Shown here piece by piece: positions 27,918 through 36,955 of a stretch of 64,000 bases of DNA; within the stretch, counting starts at the first letter, position 1; every line of letters starts with the position of its first letter. The translations under genes were made by a program, and so were the position numbers. The notes beneath the pieces were generated by a model. It made no database searches. It was not told the origin of the DNA and saw nothing but the letters and a program-made list of their open reading frames with translations. Source of the stretch: Pseudomonas sp. SJZ074 (lineage in GTDB: Bacteria > Pseudomonadota > Gammaproteobacteria > Pseudomonadales > Pseudomonadaceae); contig NZ_VIUE01000008.1 in assembly GCF_007828215.1 (NCBI RefSeq), positions 62,001 to 126,000 of the forward strand, written 5' to 3'.

Positions 27918-29951
27918 TCAACCCAGTTCCACCCGGTTGCGCCCGGCAGATTTGGCCCGATATAGCGCCTGATCGGCTCTTTTAAGCACCAGATCGCTAT
28001 ATTCCCCCGGCTTGAATGCGGTCATGCCCACCGATACGGTAATCGTCACCGGCTCGCCCTTGAAGTGAAACGGACAGGCTTCGATGGCCGCCCGCAGACC
28101 CTCTGCCAATTTGGCGCCCGAGGCCAGGGGCGTATCGGGTACCAGCAGGACAAACTCCTCGCCGCCAAAGCGAGCGATGAAGTCGCTGCCGCGCAGACGC
28201 TTGCGCAATACGGTGGCGATAATCTTCAGCACCCGATCACCGGCCAGGTGACCATAGTTGTCATTGATTCGCTTGAAGTGATCGAGGTCGAGCATCGCCA
28301 TCAACAAACTGTTGCCATGTCGCTGCCACTGAGCGACCTCGTGTTCAAGCCGCTCGGTCCAGGCAGCCCGGTTGGGCAACCCGGTGAGCGGGTCAATCAA
28401 TGCCTTTTGTCGTTGCTCTTCGAGGTTTTCACGCACGACCTGGGCTTCCCGCTCCATCACCGCGACGCGCTCGGCCAGGCTCTTGAGGCGGCTCGAAACC
28501 TCCTGCTCGCGCTGGTCACGCTGCTTCTGGTGCTGGTCCATCGTACCGAGCAGGCCTTCCAGATGGTTCTCCAGCACCTGCTTGAGACCTTCCAGATCAT
28601 CGGCTTCCTGCACGCTGCTTTGCAGGCCATCGACCTGCTCGCGAATCTGGGTGTCCATTTCCCTGGAGGCCGAAAGATGGTCCGCGTGGCCTTCACTGGC
28701 AGCACGCAAGCTGCTCTGGAACGACTCCAACCGTTCATTGAGGCGTTGCAGATACGCTTCGAATTCAAGCTGGCCACTGTCGGTGATAGCCAACATAAGC
28801 GTCGCGAAGTCATCGAGAATCGGCAGTAACTCGTACCAGTTCAAACCGTTTCGCAGACGCTCCCCCATGGCCTCGGCTTGGGGGCGATGCCGCTCAGGCA
28901 ATGTCAGGTCACCCAACAGGCCCAGCAAAGTGTCTTCGATGTGCTTCGCCACCGAACTGTAGGACGGTTCCGGGGAGTCGGGCAGGGCGTAATGGGCCTC
29001 ATCCGGATCGGCGGGCAGTGGCTGGACGGTTGTCGAAGGCTTATCAGGTTCTATATCGAGAGACGGTGCTTGCTCCAGCACGGGTGACGGCGCTTCGGGC
29101 ACCAGCTCGTCGGGATTCTCCAGCGCGACGGCGGCCGCAGGTTCCGGAACAGTCGGGGCGGGCCCATCGGCTTCCTCGGGCTTGAGGAGCGGCGCCGGGC
29201 TGTCGGTCAGTGACTTCGGCGCGGATTCAACCATGGGCGGAATGAAGGCAATCGGTTCGAGCGTTTCATCGACAGGCCGGGCCTGCTCCGTGACCGGCAA
29301 GACGGGGTCGGAAATGGCTGTCGCCTGCATCGGTACCGGCGGTGGCGCTTCGGTCGATGGCGTCGGGAGCTCAGGCGCAACATTGCTCGGAGCGGGGTCG
29401 TGGGGCTGAGGAGCGGTCTCGTCGTGACCATGGCCACCAAACAGCCGTTGCAGCAGGCCGGGGCGACTCGCTTCGGCAGGCGTCTCCAGTGCGCTCAGCG
29501 CCTTGCCCTGCAAATCGCTCAACTCGCTGAGTAGCAGAGGAATTTCCCGGGCCTGGTCGACCCGCGTCTCCAGATGCTTGGCAAACCTTTTCAGCGGCCG
29601 ACGGACTTCTTTCGGCAGCGGCAAGGTCTGTAGCTGGGCGACCAACGCGGTCAATGCGGTGCTCATCTGTTCGACCCGGGTCTCGCGGCGCTGCTCGGAA
29701 TCCAGCACGGCTTTTTCCAAGCGAGGCAACAGCGCAGCGAGGGCGGCGTCCATATCATCGGTGCGCACCACTTCGCGCATCTCTTTCATGCATTGATCGA
29801 CAGCCCGGTCCGTGCCTTCGGCGGCCAGGGTGCTACGCACCAGGCCACGGCGCAGCAAGTCGAGCCGCGCATCCCAGCGGCGCTCGAGCTTTTCCTGCTG
29901 TTCAATGCTCTTGAGGTACTTCTCTCTCCAGCGTTCGGCGTCGTCGCTCAT
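27918..29951 (-). CDS. dgcH: diguanylate cyclase DgcH-like (cytosolic, GGDEF)
   Basis: The 677-residue protein has a helical N-terminal region (1-160), a proline- and acid-rich linker (about 170-330), a second helical region (about 330-510, including a coiled coil near 440-510) and a C-terminal GGDEF domain with GGEEF and an inhibitory RxxD site (RGSDFIARFGGEEF). It should make c-di-GMP and be subject to product inhibition. There is no membrane segment. Its ATG overlaps the stop of the exonuclease/phosphatase gene by 4 bp. Position and size match PA5487 (DgcH) of PAO1. Confidence 0.9.
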   Translation of the reverse strand: MSDDAERWREKYLKSIEQQEKLERRWDARLDLLRRGLVRSTLAAEGTDRAVDQCMKEMREVVRTDDMDAALAALLPRLEKAVLDSEQRRETRVEQMSTALTALVAQLQTLPLPKEVRRPLKRFAKHLETRVDQAREIPLLLSELSDLQGKALSALETPAEASRPGLLQRLFGGHGHDETAPQPHDPAPSNVAPELPTPSTEAPPPVPMQATAISDPVLPVTEQARPVDETLEPIAFIPPMVESAPKSLTDSPAPLLKPEEADGPAPTVPEPAAAVALENPDELVPEAPSPVLEQAPSLDIEPDKPSTTVQPLPADPDEAHYALPDSPEPSYSSVAKHIEDTLLGLLGDLTLPERHRPQAEAMGERLRNGLNWYELLPILDDFATLMLAITDSGQLEFEAYLQRLNERLESFQSSLRAASEGHADHLSASREMDTQIREQVDGLQSSVQEADDLEGLKQVLENHLEGLLGTMDQHQKQRDQREQEVSSRLKSLAERVAVMEREAQVVRENLEEQRQKALIDPLTGLPNRAAWTERLEHEVAQWQRHGNSLLMAMLDLDHFKRINDNYGHLAGDRVLKIIATVLRKRLRGSDFIARFGGEEFVLLVPDTPLASGAKLAEGLRAAIEACPFHFKGEPVTITVSVGMTAFKPGEYSDLVLKRADQALYRAKSAGRNRVELG

Positions 29952-30826
29952 TCATCGGGTCCGCAAGGGGCAGAACTCAGCGCAGGAAATGCATCCGCCG
30001 TGAGCGAACCCGGAAGACGAATTTCGACTGCAACCGGCAGGTGGTCGGAAATGGGCTGGGCCAGGACCTCGACACGCTCAAGGGTCAGGGTCGGGCTCAG
30101 CAGAATATGGTCCAGGCAGCGCTGGGGGCGCCAGCTGGGGAATGTCGCTTCGAGTTGCGGCGCAAGCAGGCCGAGGTCGCGCAGGGGCGAGGTCTGCAGC
30201 AGGTCGTTGGCGTGGGTGTTCATGTCGCCCATCAGCACCTGGTGTTTATAGCCGCCGATCAATTCACGGATATAGGCCAGTTGCATCGTCCGGGTACGCG
30301 CCCCGAGAGCCAGGTGCATCATGACCACAACCAGTGCCTCGGGGCCTTCGCCGAAGCGCGCCAGGATCGCCCCGCGCCCCTTGGGACCTGGCAGCGGATG
30401 GTCTTCTATCGCCCAGGGCCGCAGGCGACTCAACACACCATTGCTGTGCTGGCCGAGACGGCCGAGGTTGCGATTGAGTTGCTGATACCAGTAAGGGAAT
30501 GCACCCAGCTGGGCCAAATGCTCCACCTGGTTGACGTAGCCTGACCTCAGGCTGCCGCCATCGGCCTCCTGCAAGGCCACCAGATCGAAATCCTTCAGCA
30601 GTTCACCGATTTTCTTCAGGTTGCCGGCACGCCCGGTGTGGGGCAGCAGATGTTGCCAACCCCGGGTCAGGTAATGCCGGTAGCGTTCGGTGCTGATGCC
30701 CACCTGGATGTTGAAACTGAGCAATCGCAAGCGACTGTCGGCGGGCAGGCCCGTGGACGCGACATGATGCTCGTTGACCCGCGGCTCATGCAGGCCAACG
30801 ATGCGTTCGGTGCTCCAGCGGGCCAT
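29948..30826 (-). CDS. endonuclease/exonuclease/phosphatase (EEP) family protein
   Basis: The 292-residue protein carries EEP-fold motifs in order: LSFNIQVGIS, LQEADGG (metal glutamate), MMHLALGARTR (catalytic histidine), MGDMNTHAND (Asp and Asn), LDHILLS and SDHLPVAVEI. Such enzymes cleave phosphodiester bonds in nucleic acids, phosphoinositides or nucleotides; the substrate here is unknown. It lies between dsbA (14 bp upstream) and dgcH (4-bp overlap), so the three are likely cotranscribed. No signal peptide is seen. Confidence 0.88.
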   Translation of the reverse strand: MARWSTERIVGLHEPRVNEHHVASTGLPADSRLRLLSFNIQVGISTERYRHYLTRGWQHLLPHTGRAGNLKKIGELLKDFDLVALQEADGGSLRSGYVNQVEHLAQLGAFPYWYQQLNRNLGRLGQHSNGVLSRLRPWAIEDHPLPGPKGRGAILARFGEGPEALVVVMMHLALGARTRTMQLAYIRELIGGYKHQVLMGDMNTHANDLLQTSPLRDLGLLAPQLEATFPSWRPQRCLDHILLSPTLTLERVEVLAQPISDHLPVAVEIRLPGSLTADAFPALSSAPCGPDE

Positions 30827-30840
30827 GGCGTGGGCGGCGC

Positions 30841-31485
30841 TTAGTTGACAGCAGCCTTGGTGGTCGCTCGCTCTTTGGCGATCAGCTTGTCGGCCAGTTG
30901 CAGCGCCTCGTTCGCGCCGCCGGCAGAGCCGATATCAAAGCGGTATTTGCCGTTGACGATCATGGTCGGTACGCCAGTGATATCGTACTTTTTCGCCAGA
31001 TCGCGGGCCTTTTTTATCTGGCCTTGAATGGCGAAGGAGTCGAAGGTGGCCAGGAACTTGTCTTTATCAACGCCCTGGGTGGCGAGGAAGTCGGCCATGT
31101 CTTCTTTCTTGGTCAACTTCTTGCCTTCCTTCTGGATCGCGTTGAATACCGCCGCGTGCACCTTGTGCTCGACGCCCATGGCCTCGAGGGTCAGGAACAT
31201 CTGGCCGTGGGCATCCCAAGGGCCACCGAACATGGCAGGGATGCGGACGAAGTTCACGTCCGAAGGCAGCTTGTCGACCCATGGATTGATCACCGGCTCG
31301 AACGCGTAGCAATGCGGGCAGCCATACCAGAACAACTCCACCACTTCGATCTTGCCGGGCACGGCCACCGGAACCGGGTTGCTCAATTCGACGTAAGGGG
31401 CCTTCGATTCCTCGGCGTTGGCTTGAGCGCCGATGCCGAACAGGCTGGCGGCGACGAGCGCGGCGCTGATGATCAGATTACGCAT
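30841..31485 (-). CDS. dsbA: periplasmic thiol:disulfide oxidoreductase DsbA
   Basis: This 214-residue enzyme introduces disulfide bonds into exported proteins. It has a signal peptide (MRNLIISAALVAASLFGIGA followed by QANA), the active site CPHC in FWYGCPHCYAFEP, and the cis-proline in GVPTMIV. Length matches P. aeruginosa DsbA. The downstream EEP and dgcH genes follow closely and may be read through. The ribosome site (CCAGGAGTAAAGC) is good. Confidence 0.95.
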   Translation of the reverse strand: MRNLIISAALVAASLFGIGAQANAEESKAPYVELSNPVPVAVPGKIEVVELFWYGCPHCYAFEPVINPWVDKLPSDVNFVRIPAMFGGPWDAHGQMFLTLEAMGVEHKVHAAVFNAIQKEGKKLTKKEDMADFLATQGVDKDKFLATFDSFAIQGQIKKARDLAKKYDITGVPTMIVNGKYRFDIGSAGGANEALQLADKLIAKERATTKAAVN

Positions 31486-31574
31486 GCTTTACTCCTGGAC
31501 AAATAGGTGGCCTCGCGGGTGTGTCTTCAGACAGACCATGGCGGGTTCAAGTTCTTAGTGTAACGGCAGCGGCC

Positions 31575-31604
31575 ACAAAAAAGGGCGGCCAAAGCCACCC
31601 TTTT
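31575..31604 (-). terminator. terminator after cytochrome c4 gene
   Basis: On the minus strand, AAAGGGTGGC pairs with GCCGCCCTTT around a TTTG loop (one G-T pair) and is followed by a T-run. It lies about 75 bp beyond the cytochrome c4 stop codon and upstream of dsbA, isolating the two transcripts. Confidence 0.85.
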
Positions 31605-31679
31605 GATGCTTGCATCGACAGATTAATCGAGCGTTAACGTTACAAGCGGTGTACACCTCTCGCAACGCCGCTCAAGACC

Positions 31680-32291
31680 TTAGTGCAGGCCTTGGATGTA
31701 GCTGGAGACGGCGGCGATGTCTTCGTCGCTCAACTTGCGAGCGATGGTGCGCATGGTCATCGCGTCGCCGTCATTGGCACGACCGCCTTCTTCTTTGCGG
31801 AAATCGGTCAGTTGCTTGGCCACGTACTGGGCATGCTGGCCGCCCAAGTGCGGGAAGCCGGCAGCGGCGTTGCCGGCACCGTTCGGCGAATGGCAACCGG
31901 TGCAGGCCGGCAGGCCCTTGTCCAGGTCTCCACCACGGAACAGCTTCTCGCCGCGAGCCACGAGTTTCTTGTCGGCGGCGCCGACGCTGCCCTTCTGGCT
32001 GGCGAAATAGGCGGCGATGTCCGACAGGTCCTGATCGCTCAGGTTGGTCAGCAGGCCGGTCATTTCCAGAACGGTACGCTTGCCCGACTTGATGTCGTGC
32101 AATTGCTTGGTCAGGTAGCGTTCGCCCTGGCCCGCCAGTTTCGGAAAGTTTGGCGCTGCGCTGTTGCCATCCGGGCCGTGGCAGGCCCCGCATACGGCGG
32201 CTTTCGCCTGGCCGGCGGCGGCATCGCCAGCGGCGTGGGCTACGCCGGATATCCCCAAGGTCAACAGCAGACTCACGATCAGTTTGTTCAT
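31680..32291 (-). CDS. cc4: dihaem cytochrome c4
   Basis: The 203-residue periplasmic electron carrier has a signal peptide (MNKLIVSLLLTLGISGVAHA) and two cytochrome-c domains, each with a CxxCH haem site (CGACHGPDGN and CTGCHSPNGA) and a downstream methionine ligand. Cytochrome c4 passes electrons to terminal oxidases, including cbb3 types. It is 46 bp downstream of the cytochrome c5-like gene on the same strand. Related genes lie next to dsbA and engB in P. aeruginosa. Confidence 0.93.
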   Translation of the reverse strand: MNKLIVSLLLTLGISGVAHAAGDAAAGQAKAAVCGACHGPDGNSAAPNFPKLAGQGERYLTKQLHDIKSGKRTVLEMTGLLTNLSDQDLSDIAAYFASQKGSVGAADKKLVARGEKLFRGGDLDKGLPACTGCHSPNGAGNAAAGFPHLGGQHAQYVAKQLTDFRKEEGGRANDGDAMTMRTIARKLSDEDIAAVSSYIQGLH

Positions 32292-32337
32292 CAGCTAATC
32301 CAACTACGGCTAAGGGTTAAAGAGTTATGGACCGGGT

Positions 32338-32628
32338 TCACTCGCTCATCCACTGGATGATGGCTTGGTAATCCTCGGCACTGCAGTCCATGCACAAACC
32401 ACGCGGCGGCATCGCCTTGAAACCCTGGGTCACGTGTTGCACCAGCGTCCCCATACCTTTCGCCAACCTCGGCGTCCAAGCTTCCTGTTCGCCCTTGCGG
32501 GGCGCCGTTGGGAGTTGGCCGGAATGACAGGCACCACAAACACGGTTGTACACAGCTTCCGGATCCTGTGTAGCCTGAGCGCTGTAAAGCGGCATCAGGA
32601 CGCCGGCAGCTAGCAGCCATTTCGTCAT
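32338..32628 (-). CDS. cytochrome c5-like monohaem protein
   Basis: The 96-residue protein has a short signal peptide (MTKWLLAAGVLMPLYSAQA), one haem site CGACH and a methionine in KAMPPRG as likely axial ligand, with CMDC near the C-terminus giving the second cysteine pair typical of cytochrome c5. It is a periplasmic electron carrier that probably works with the neighbouring cytochrome c4. It is divergent from engB with about 190 bp between starts. Confidence 0.9.
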   Translation of the reverse strand: MTKWLLAAGVLMPLYSAQATQDPEAVYNRVCGACHSGQLPTAPRKGEQEAWTPRLAKGMGTLVQHVTQGFKAMPPRGLCMDCSAEDYQAIIQWMSE

Positions 32629-32819
32629 AAAACGACCTTTTCAGGGTTGAGAGCAAGCTGCGTTCTGATGCGCAATTTAGGTCGATCGCTCTCGTGAGCC
32701 TCATCCTTCGCTGGGACAAAGCGCACACAAAATCTGCGGCATTATATACTGGCGTCACTGAAACGGAAACGACACAGCTTGCCGCGTCCATTCCCGACGC
32801 CGCCCACATCGGAAATCCC

Positions 32820-33461
32820 ATGCAACTGAAGAACCCCATCCTTGGCCTGTGCCAACAGTCCACCTTCATGCTCAGCGCCGCCAAAGTCGATCAATGCCCC
32901 GACGACGAAGGCTACGAAGTGGCGTTTGCCGGGCGTTCCAACGCCGGTAAATCCAGCGCATTGAACACCTTGACCCACGCAAGCCTGGCACGCACCTCGA
33001 AAACCCCGGGCCGCACGCAGCTGTTGAACTTCTTCAAGCTAGACGATGAACGCCGTTTGGTCGACCTGCCCGGCTACGGTTACGCCAAGGTGCCGATCCC
33101 GCTCAAGCAACACTGGCAGCGCCACCTGGAAGCCTATCTGGGTAGCCGCGAGAGTTTGAAAGGGCTGATCCTGATGATGGACATCCGCCATCCGATGACC
33201 GACTTCGACACGCTGATGCTCGACTGGGCGGTTGCCAGCGGCATGCCCATGCACATTCTGCTGACCAAGGCGGACAAGCTCACCTATGGTGCGGCCAAGA
33301 ACACGCTGCTCAAAGTGCAATCGGAAATCCGCAAGGGCTGGGGCGAGGCGATCACCATCCAGTTGTTCTCGGCCCCCAAGCGCATGGGCCTGGAAGAAGC
33401 CTACACGATCCTGGCCGACTGGATGGAACTGGCGGACAAGGGCAGCGAAGAGGCCGAATAA
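32820..33461 (+). CDS. engB: ribosome-biogenesis GTPase EngB (YsxC/YihA)
   Basis: The 213-residue GTPase assists large-subunit assembly. G1 is GRSNAGKSS, followed by TSKTPGRTQ (G2), DLPGYG (G3) and LTKADK (G4). The start [10 protein letters not shown] at 32820 agrees with homologues; the longer frame from 32694 has no family similarity. The upstream ribosome site (CGGAAA) is weak. It faces polA across the ErsA locus, the same arrangement as yihA-spf-polA in enterobacteria. Confidence 0.94.
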   Translation: MQLKNPILGLCQQSTFMLSAAKVDQCPDDEGYEVAFAGRSNAGKSSALNTLTHASLARTSKTPGRTQLLNFFKLDDERRLVDLPGYGYAKVPIPLKQHWQRHLEAYLGSRESLKGLILMMDIRHPMTDFDTLMLDWAVASGMPMHILLTKADKLTYGAAKNTLLKVQSEIRKGWGEAITIQLFSAPKRMGLEEAYTILADWMELADKGSEEAE

Positions 33462-33475
33462 ACCAAATCGCAGGC

Positions 33476-33605
33476 AAAAAAAACCCCGGACTTCGTATGG
33501 GGAGGGGGAAGTTCGGGGTCCAAGTTCCGGACCGCTAGGGCGGGGTCCAGATATCTGCCAACACTTAACACAACATAGGAGCATTGAAGGGCTTCACCAG
33601 CCATT
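33476..33605 (-). ncRNA. ersA: ErsA small RNA (Spot 42-position sRNA)
   Basis: The engB-polA gap holds a transcription unit on the minus strand of about 130 nt. It has an AlgU-like promoter (33613-33640), hairpin GGTCC-ggaactt-GGACC, a C-rich single-stranded stretch (CCCCCTCCCC) and a terminator whose arms CCCCGAACTTC and GAAGTCCGGGG end in eight T (33476-33483). Position, length and the sigma-22-type promoter match ErsA of P. aeruginosa, an envelope-stress sRNA that acts on targets such as algC through base pairing. The 5' end is estimated from the -10 box. Confidence 0.8.
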
Positions 33606-33612
33606 CAGAATC

Positions 33613-33640
33613 TCTGAGTGGCATTTCATGGGTTTAGTTC
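33613..33640 (-). promoter_or_regulatory. AlgU (sigma-22) type promoter of ersA
   Basis: On the minus strand GAACTA (33640-33635), 17 bp, then TCAGA (33617-33613) fits the GAACTT-N16/17-TCTGA consensus with one mismatch in each box. It predicts a start near 33605, which gives the known ErsA length to the terminator. Confidence 0.7.
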
Positions 33641-33705
33641 AGATTATTTTTTGAAATGCCCTTAGGAAACTTCTGACTCGCCCCTCGCGGCCAATGAGAT
33701 TCCAC

Positions 33706-33750
33706 TGTGGCGAGGGGATTTATCCCCGCTGGGCTGCAAAGCAGCCCCCC
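33706..33750. repeat. single GTGGCGAGGGG repeat with GGGCTGC hairpin
   Basis: TGTGGCGAGGGGATTTATCC continues into GGGCTGC-AAA-GCAGCCC (33732-33748). It lies just after the polA stop codon and is one arm of the repeat seen paired at 37930-38061. Confidence 0.8.
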
Positions 33751-33766
33751 GGAAAGTCGTCACGCC

Positions 33767-36535
33767 TCAGTGCGCCTCATCCCAGTTGTTGCCCACGCCC
33801 ACTTCCACCAGCAGCGGCACGTCCAGCGTGGCGGCGGCGCTCATGTGCTGGCGAATGTCCTTGCTGACCTGTTCGACCAGATCCTCCCGAACTTCCAGCA
33901 CCAGTTCGTCGTGCACCTGGAGGATGACCCGGGCATCCAGCCCAGAGGTCGACAACCAGCGATCCACGGCCACCATCGCTTTCTTGATGATGTCGGCAGC
34001 GGTGCCTTGCATCGGTGCGTTGATCGCCGTGCGCTCAGCCCCCTTGCGCAGTGCCGGATTCTTCGCATTGATGTCCGGCAGGTACAGCCGGCGGCCGAAA
34101 ATGGTTTCGACGAACCCCTGTTCGGCGGCCTGGGCGCGGGTGCGCTCCATGTACTCCAGCACACCCGGGTAGCGGGCGAAGTAACGGTCGATGTAGGCCT
34201 GGGACTGCTTGCGGTCGACGCCGATCTGTTTGGCGAGACCAAAGGCACTCATGCCGTAGATCAGGCCGAAGTTGATCGCCTTGGCGCTACGGCGCTGATC
34301 ATGGCTGACGGCCTCCAGGTCGACGCCGAAAACCTCGGCGGCGGTGGCCCGGTGCACGTCCAGGTCGTTGCGGAATGCGTGGAGCAGACCTTCATCCTTG
34401 GCCAGGTGCGCCATGATCCTCAACTCGATCTGCGAATAGTCCGCCGCCAGCAGCTTGTAGCCTTTCGGCGCCACGAACGCCTGTCGGATCCGTCGACCTT
34501 CGGCGGTACGGATCGGAATGTTCTGCAGGTTCGGGTCGATGGACGACAGTCGTCCGGTCGCGGCAACGGCTTGCTGGTAATTGGTGTGAACGCGGCCGGT
34601 GCGGCTGTTGATCTGCTCCGGCAGGCGATCGGTGTAGGTACTCTTGAGCTTGCTCAGCGAGCGGTACTGCATCAGCACCTTGGGCAGCGGGTAATCCTGC
34701 TCCGCCAGTTCGGCGAGCACCGCTTCGGCTGTGGATGCCTGGCCCTTGGCGGTTTTGCTGAGCACTGGCAAACCGAGTTTTTCGTACAGGATCACGCCCA
34801 ATTGCTTCGGCGAGCCGAGGTTGAATTCCTCTCCGGCGATGGCAAACGCCTCACGCTCCAAGGCCACCAGCTTCTCGCCCAGCTCGACGCTCTGCACGCC
34901 CAACAGGTTGGCATCGACCAATGCACCCTGGCGCTCGATACGCGCCAGCACTGGCATCAGCGGCATCTCGATCTCATTGAGCACCTTGTTCAAGCTCGGG
35001 ACCGTCGCCAGTTTTTCCTGCAAGGCCTGGTGCAGACGGAAAGTTACGTCGGCATCTTCAGCGGCGTACGGGCCGGCCAGTTCCAGGGAGATCTGATCGA
35101 AGGTCAGTTGCTTGACCCCTTTACCCGCGATGTCCTGGAAATCGGTCTTGCTTTGCCCCAGGTATTTGAGCGCCAGGCTGTCCATGTCGTGACGGGTCGC
35201 GGTGGAATCCAGCACGTAGGATTCGAGCATGGTGTCGAAGGCGATGCCCTGGACCAGGATGCCGTTCTCCTGATCACCACCAATGGCGCAGTTGGCCAGG
35301 ATGTTGGTCTCGAACTTGGCATGCTGGCCAACCTTGAGTTTGTCGGGATTTTCCAACAGGGGCTTGAGGGCCTTGAGCACCGTGTCGCGATCCAGCTGCT
35401 CCGGCACCCCCATGTAGGAATGGGTTAGCGGGATGTAGGCCGCTTCATGGGCCGCCACGGCAAACGACAGTCCGACCAGTTGTGCATGCTGGGGATCGTC
35501 ACCGCTGGTTTCCGTGACGAACGCAAACAGCGGCGCTTGCTCGAGCTTGGCCAACCAGGTGTCGAAGCGCGCCTGATCGAGGATGACTTCGTACTTCGCC
35601 TCGGCGCCACCGGGTTGTTCGTCGGCCACTTCGACGATCTCTTGGCCGGCACGCTTGGCGTCCCGCTGGTTTTCTTCGAACCAGCTCTTGAACTCCAGCA
35701 GGGTGTACAGCTCGGCCAGTTTCTCGTGGTCCGGTGGGCCCATTTGCAGGTCGTCGAGGCCAATATCCAGCGGCACGTCAGTCTTGATGGTGGCCAGTTC
35801 GTAGGAAAGAAACGCCATTTCCTTGTGTTCTTCGAGCTTGGCCGGCAGGGTCTTGGCGCCGCGAATCGGCAACGTGGGGACGATGTCCAGTTGCGCGTAC
35901 AACTCGGTCAGTCCGCCGTTGACCCCCACCAACAAGCCGGAGGCGGTCTTTGGCCCGATCCCCGGAACGCCCGGGATGTTGTCGGAAGAATCGCCCATCA
36001 GTGCGAGATAATCGATGATCTGCTCCGGAGCGACACCAAATTTCTCCTTTACGCCAGCCACGTCCAGCGAGCTACCGGTCATGGTATTGACCAAGGTAAT
36101 GTGCCCGTCGACCAATTGAGCCATGTCCTTGTCACCGGTGGAGATCACCACCGGACGGTCGGCTGCGGCGCTGCTGCGGGCCAGGGTGCCGATCACGTCG
36201 TCGGCTTCGACGTTGTCCACGCACAGCAGCGGGAAGCCCAGGGCCTTGACGCTGGCGTGCAGCGGCTCGATCTGCACGCGCATGTCATCGGGCATGCTCG
36301 GGCGGTTGGCCTTGTACTCGGCGTACAGTGCATCGCGAAACGTCCCACCCTTGGCGTCGAACACCACGGCAAACGGGCTGTCCGGATACTGCTTGCGCAG
36401 GCTCTTGAGCATGTTCAGCACGCCCTTGACCGCGCCGGTCGGCAGGCCTTTGGACGTGGTCAGCGGTGGCAGCGCGTGAAAGGCACGGTACAGATAAGAA
36501 GAACCGTCCACCAGGACGAGGGGGGCTTGGCTCAT
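33767..36535 (-). CDS. polA: DNA polymerase I
   Basis: This 922-residue enzyme fills gaps and removes RNA primers. The 5' nuclease domain (1 to about 290) keeps VLVDGSSYLYRAFHALP and NVEADDVIG. The polymerase domain keeps motif A (DYSQIELRIMAHL), motif B (RRSAKAINFGLIYG) and motif C (QVHDELVLEV). The 3'-5' exonuclease domain (about 325-530) is altered: the first DxE motif reads FVTET, giving V340 for E. coli D355 with E342 kept, and the second acidic residue (D424 of E. coli) is E409 in KFETNIL; Y490 and D494 are kept. Proofreading may therefore be weak or absent. I chose MSQAPLVL at 36535 over the ATG four codons earlier. Confidence 0.96.
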   Translation of the reverse strand: MSQAPLVLVDGSSYLYRAFHALPPLTTSKGLPTGAVKGVLNMLKSLRKQYPDSPFAVVFDAKGGTFRDALYAEYKANRPSMPDDMRVQIEPLHASVKALGFPLLCVDNVEADDVIGTLARSSAAADRPVVISTGDKDMAQLVDGHITLVNTMTGSSLDVAGVKEKFGVAPEQIIDYLALMGDSSDNIPGVPGIGPKTASGLLVGVNGGLTELYAQLDIVPTLPIRGAKTLPAKLEEHKEMAFLSYELATIKTDVPLDIGLDDLQMGPPDHEKLAELYTLLEFKSWFEENQRDAKRAGQEIVEVADEQPGGAEAKYEVILDQARFDTWLAKLEQAPLFAFVTETSGDDPQHAQLVGLSFAVAAHEAAYIPLTHSYMGVPEQLDRDTVLKALKPLLENPDKLKVGQHAKFETNILANCAIGGDQENGILVQGIAFDTMLESYVLDSTATRHDMDSLALKYLGQSKTDFQDIAGKGVKQLTFDQISLELAGPYAAEDADVTFRLHQALQEKLATVPSLNKVLNEIEMPLMPVLARIERQGALVDANLLGVQSVELGEKLVALEREAFAIAGEEFNLGSPKQLGVILYEKLGLPVLSKTAKGQASTAEAVLAELAEQDYPLPKVLMQYRSLSKLKSTYTDRLPEQINSRTGRVHTNYQQAVAATGRLSSIDPNLQNIPIRTAEGRRIRQAFVAPKGYKLLAADYSQIELRIMAHLAKDEGLLHAFRNDLDVHRATAAEVFGVDLEAVSHDQRRSAKAINFGLIYGMSAFGLAKQIGVDRKQSQAYIDRYFARYPGVLEYMERTRAQAAEQGFVETIFGRRLYLPDINAKNPALRKGAERTAINAPMQGTAADIIKKAMVAVDRWLSTSGLDARVILQVHDELVLEVREDLVEQVSKDIRQHMSAAATLDVPLLVEVGVGNNWDEAH

Positions 36536-36609
36536 GAGCAGGATCAACCTTTTCGGCGGGTCCGGGGCTAGAATAGCGGGACCGTTGACGACAAAGGGAC
36601 AAGGTTATC

Positions 36610-36900
36610 ATGCGTACACTAAATCGCCTGTTACTGGCTGGCTTGTTTACGATCACCCCGCTGACCGTCATGGCGGCGGACGACGCACCTTCAGCTGACC
36701 CTGACGTCACCATTCGCACGGAAGGCGATAAAACCATCCAGGAATACCGGCAAAACGGCTTCCTGTATGCGATCAAGGTCACGCCCAAGGGCGGCAAGCC
36801 TTATTTCCTGGTGCGTGCCGATGGCACTGATGCAAACTTCATCCGTTCGGACCAACCGGATATGCTGATCCCGTCATGGAAGATCTTTGAGTGGAAATAG
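36610..36900 (+). CDS. DUF2782 exported protein
   Basis: This 96-residue protein has a signal peptide (MRTLNRLLLAGLFTITPLTV followed by MAA) and a small beta-rich domain with TIQEYRQNGFLYAIKVTPK and PYFLVRADG, matching DUF2782. It is probably periplasmic, with unknown function. It lies between the divergent polA gene and thrB, 55 bp before the thrB start, and a GC hairpin (36917-36936) without T-run separates them. The same gene is found beside thrB in other pseudomonads. Confidence 0.85.
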   Translation: MRTLNRLLLAGLFTITPLTVMAADDAPSADPDVTIRTEGDKTIQEYRQNGFLYAIKVTPKGGKPYFLVRADGTDANFIRSDQPDMLIPSWKIFEWK

Positions 36901-36955
36901 TTTCCTAATTTCAACCGGCGCCCACTCGAGGGCGCCCGCAATGGCAGTTCTAACC

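Noticed and set aside
33707..35428. 573-codon plus-strand frame opposite polA
   Set aside because: It mirrors polA codons and has no recognisable domain or ribosome site.
36917..36936. GGCGCCC/GGGCGCC hairpin between DUF2782 and thrB as a terminator
   Set aside because: No T-run follows and the genes are probably cotranscribed.
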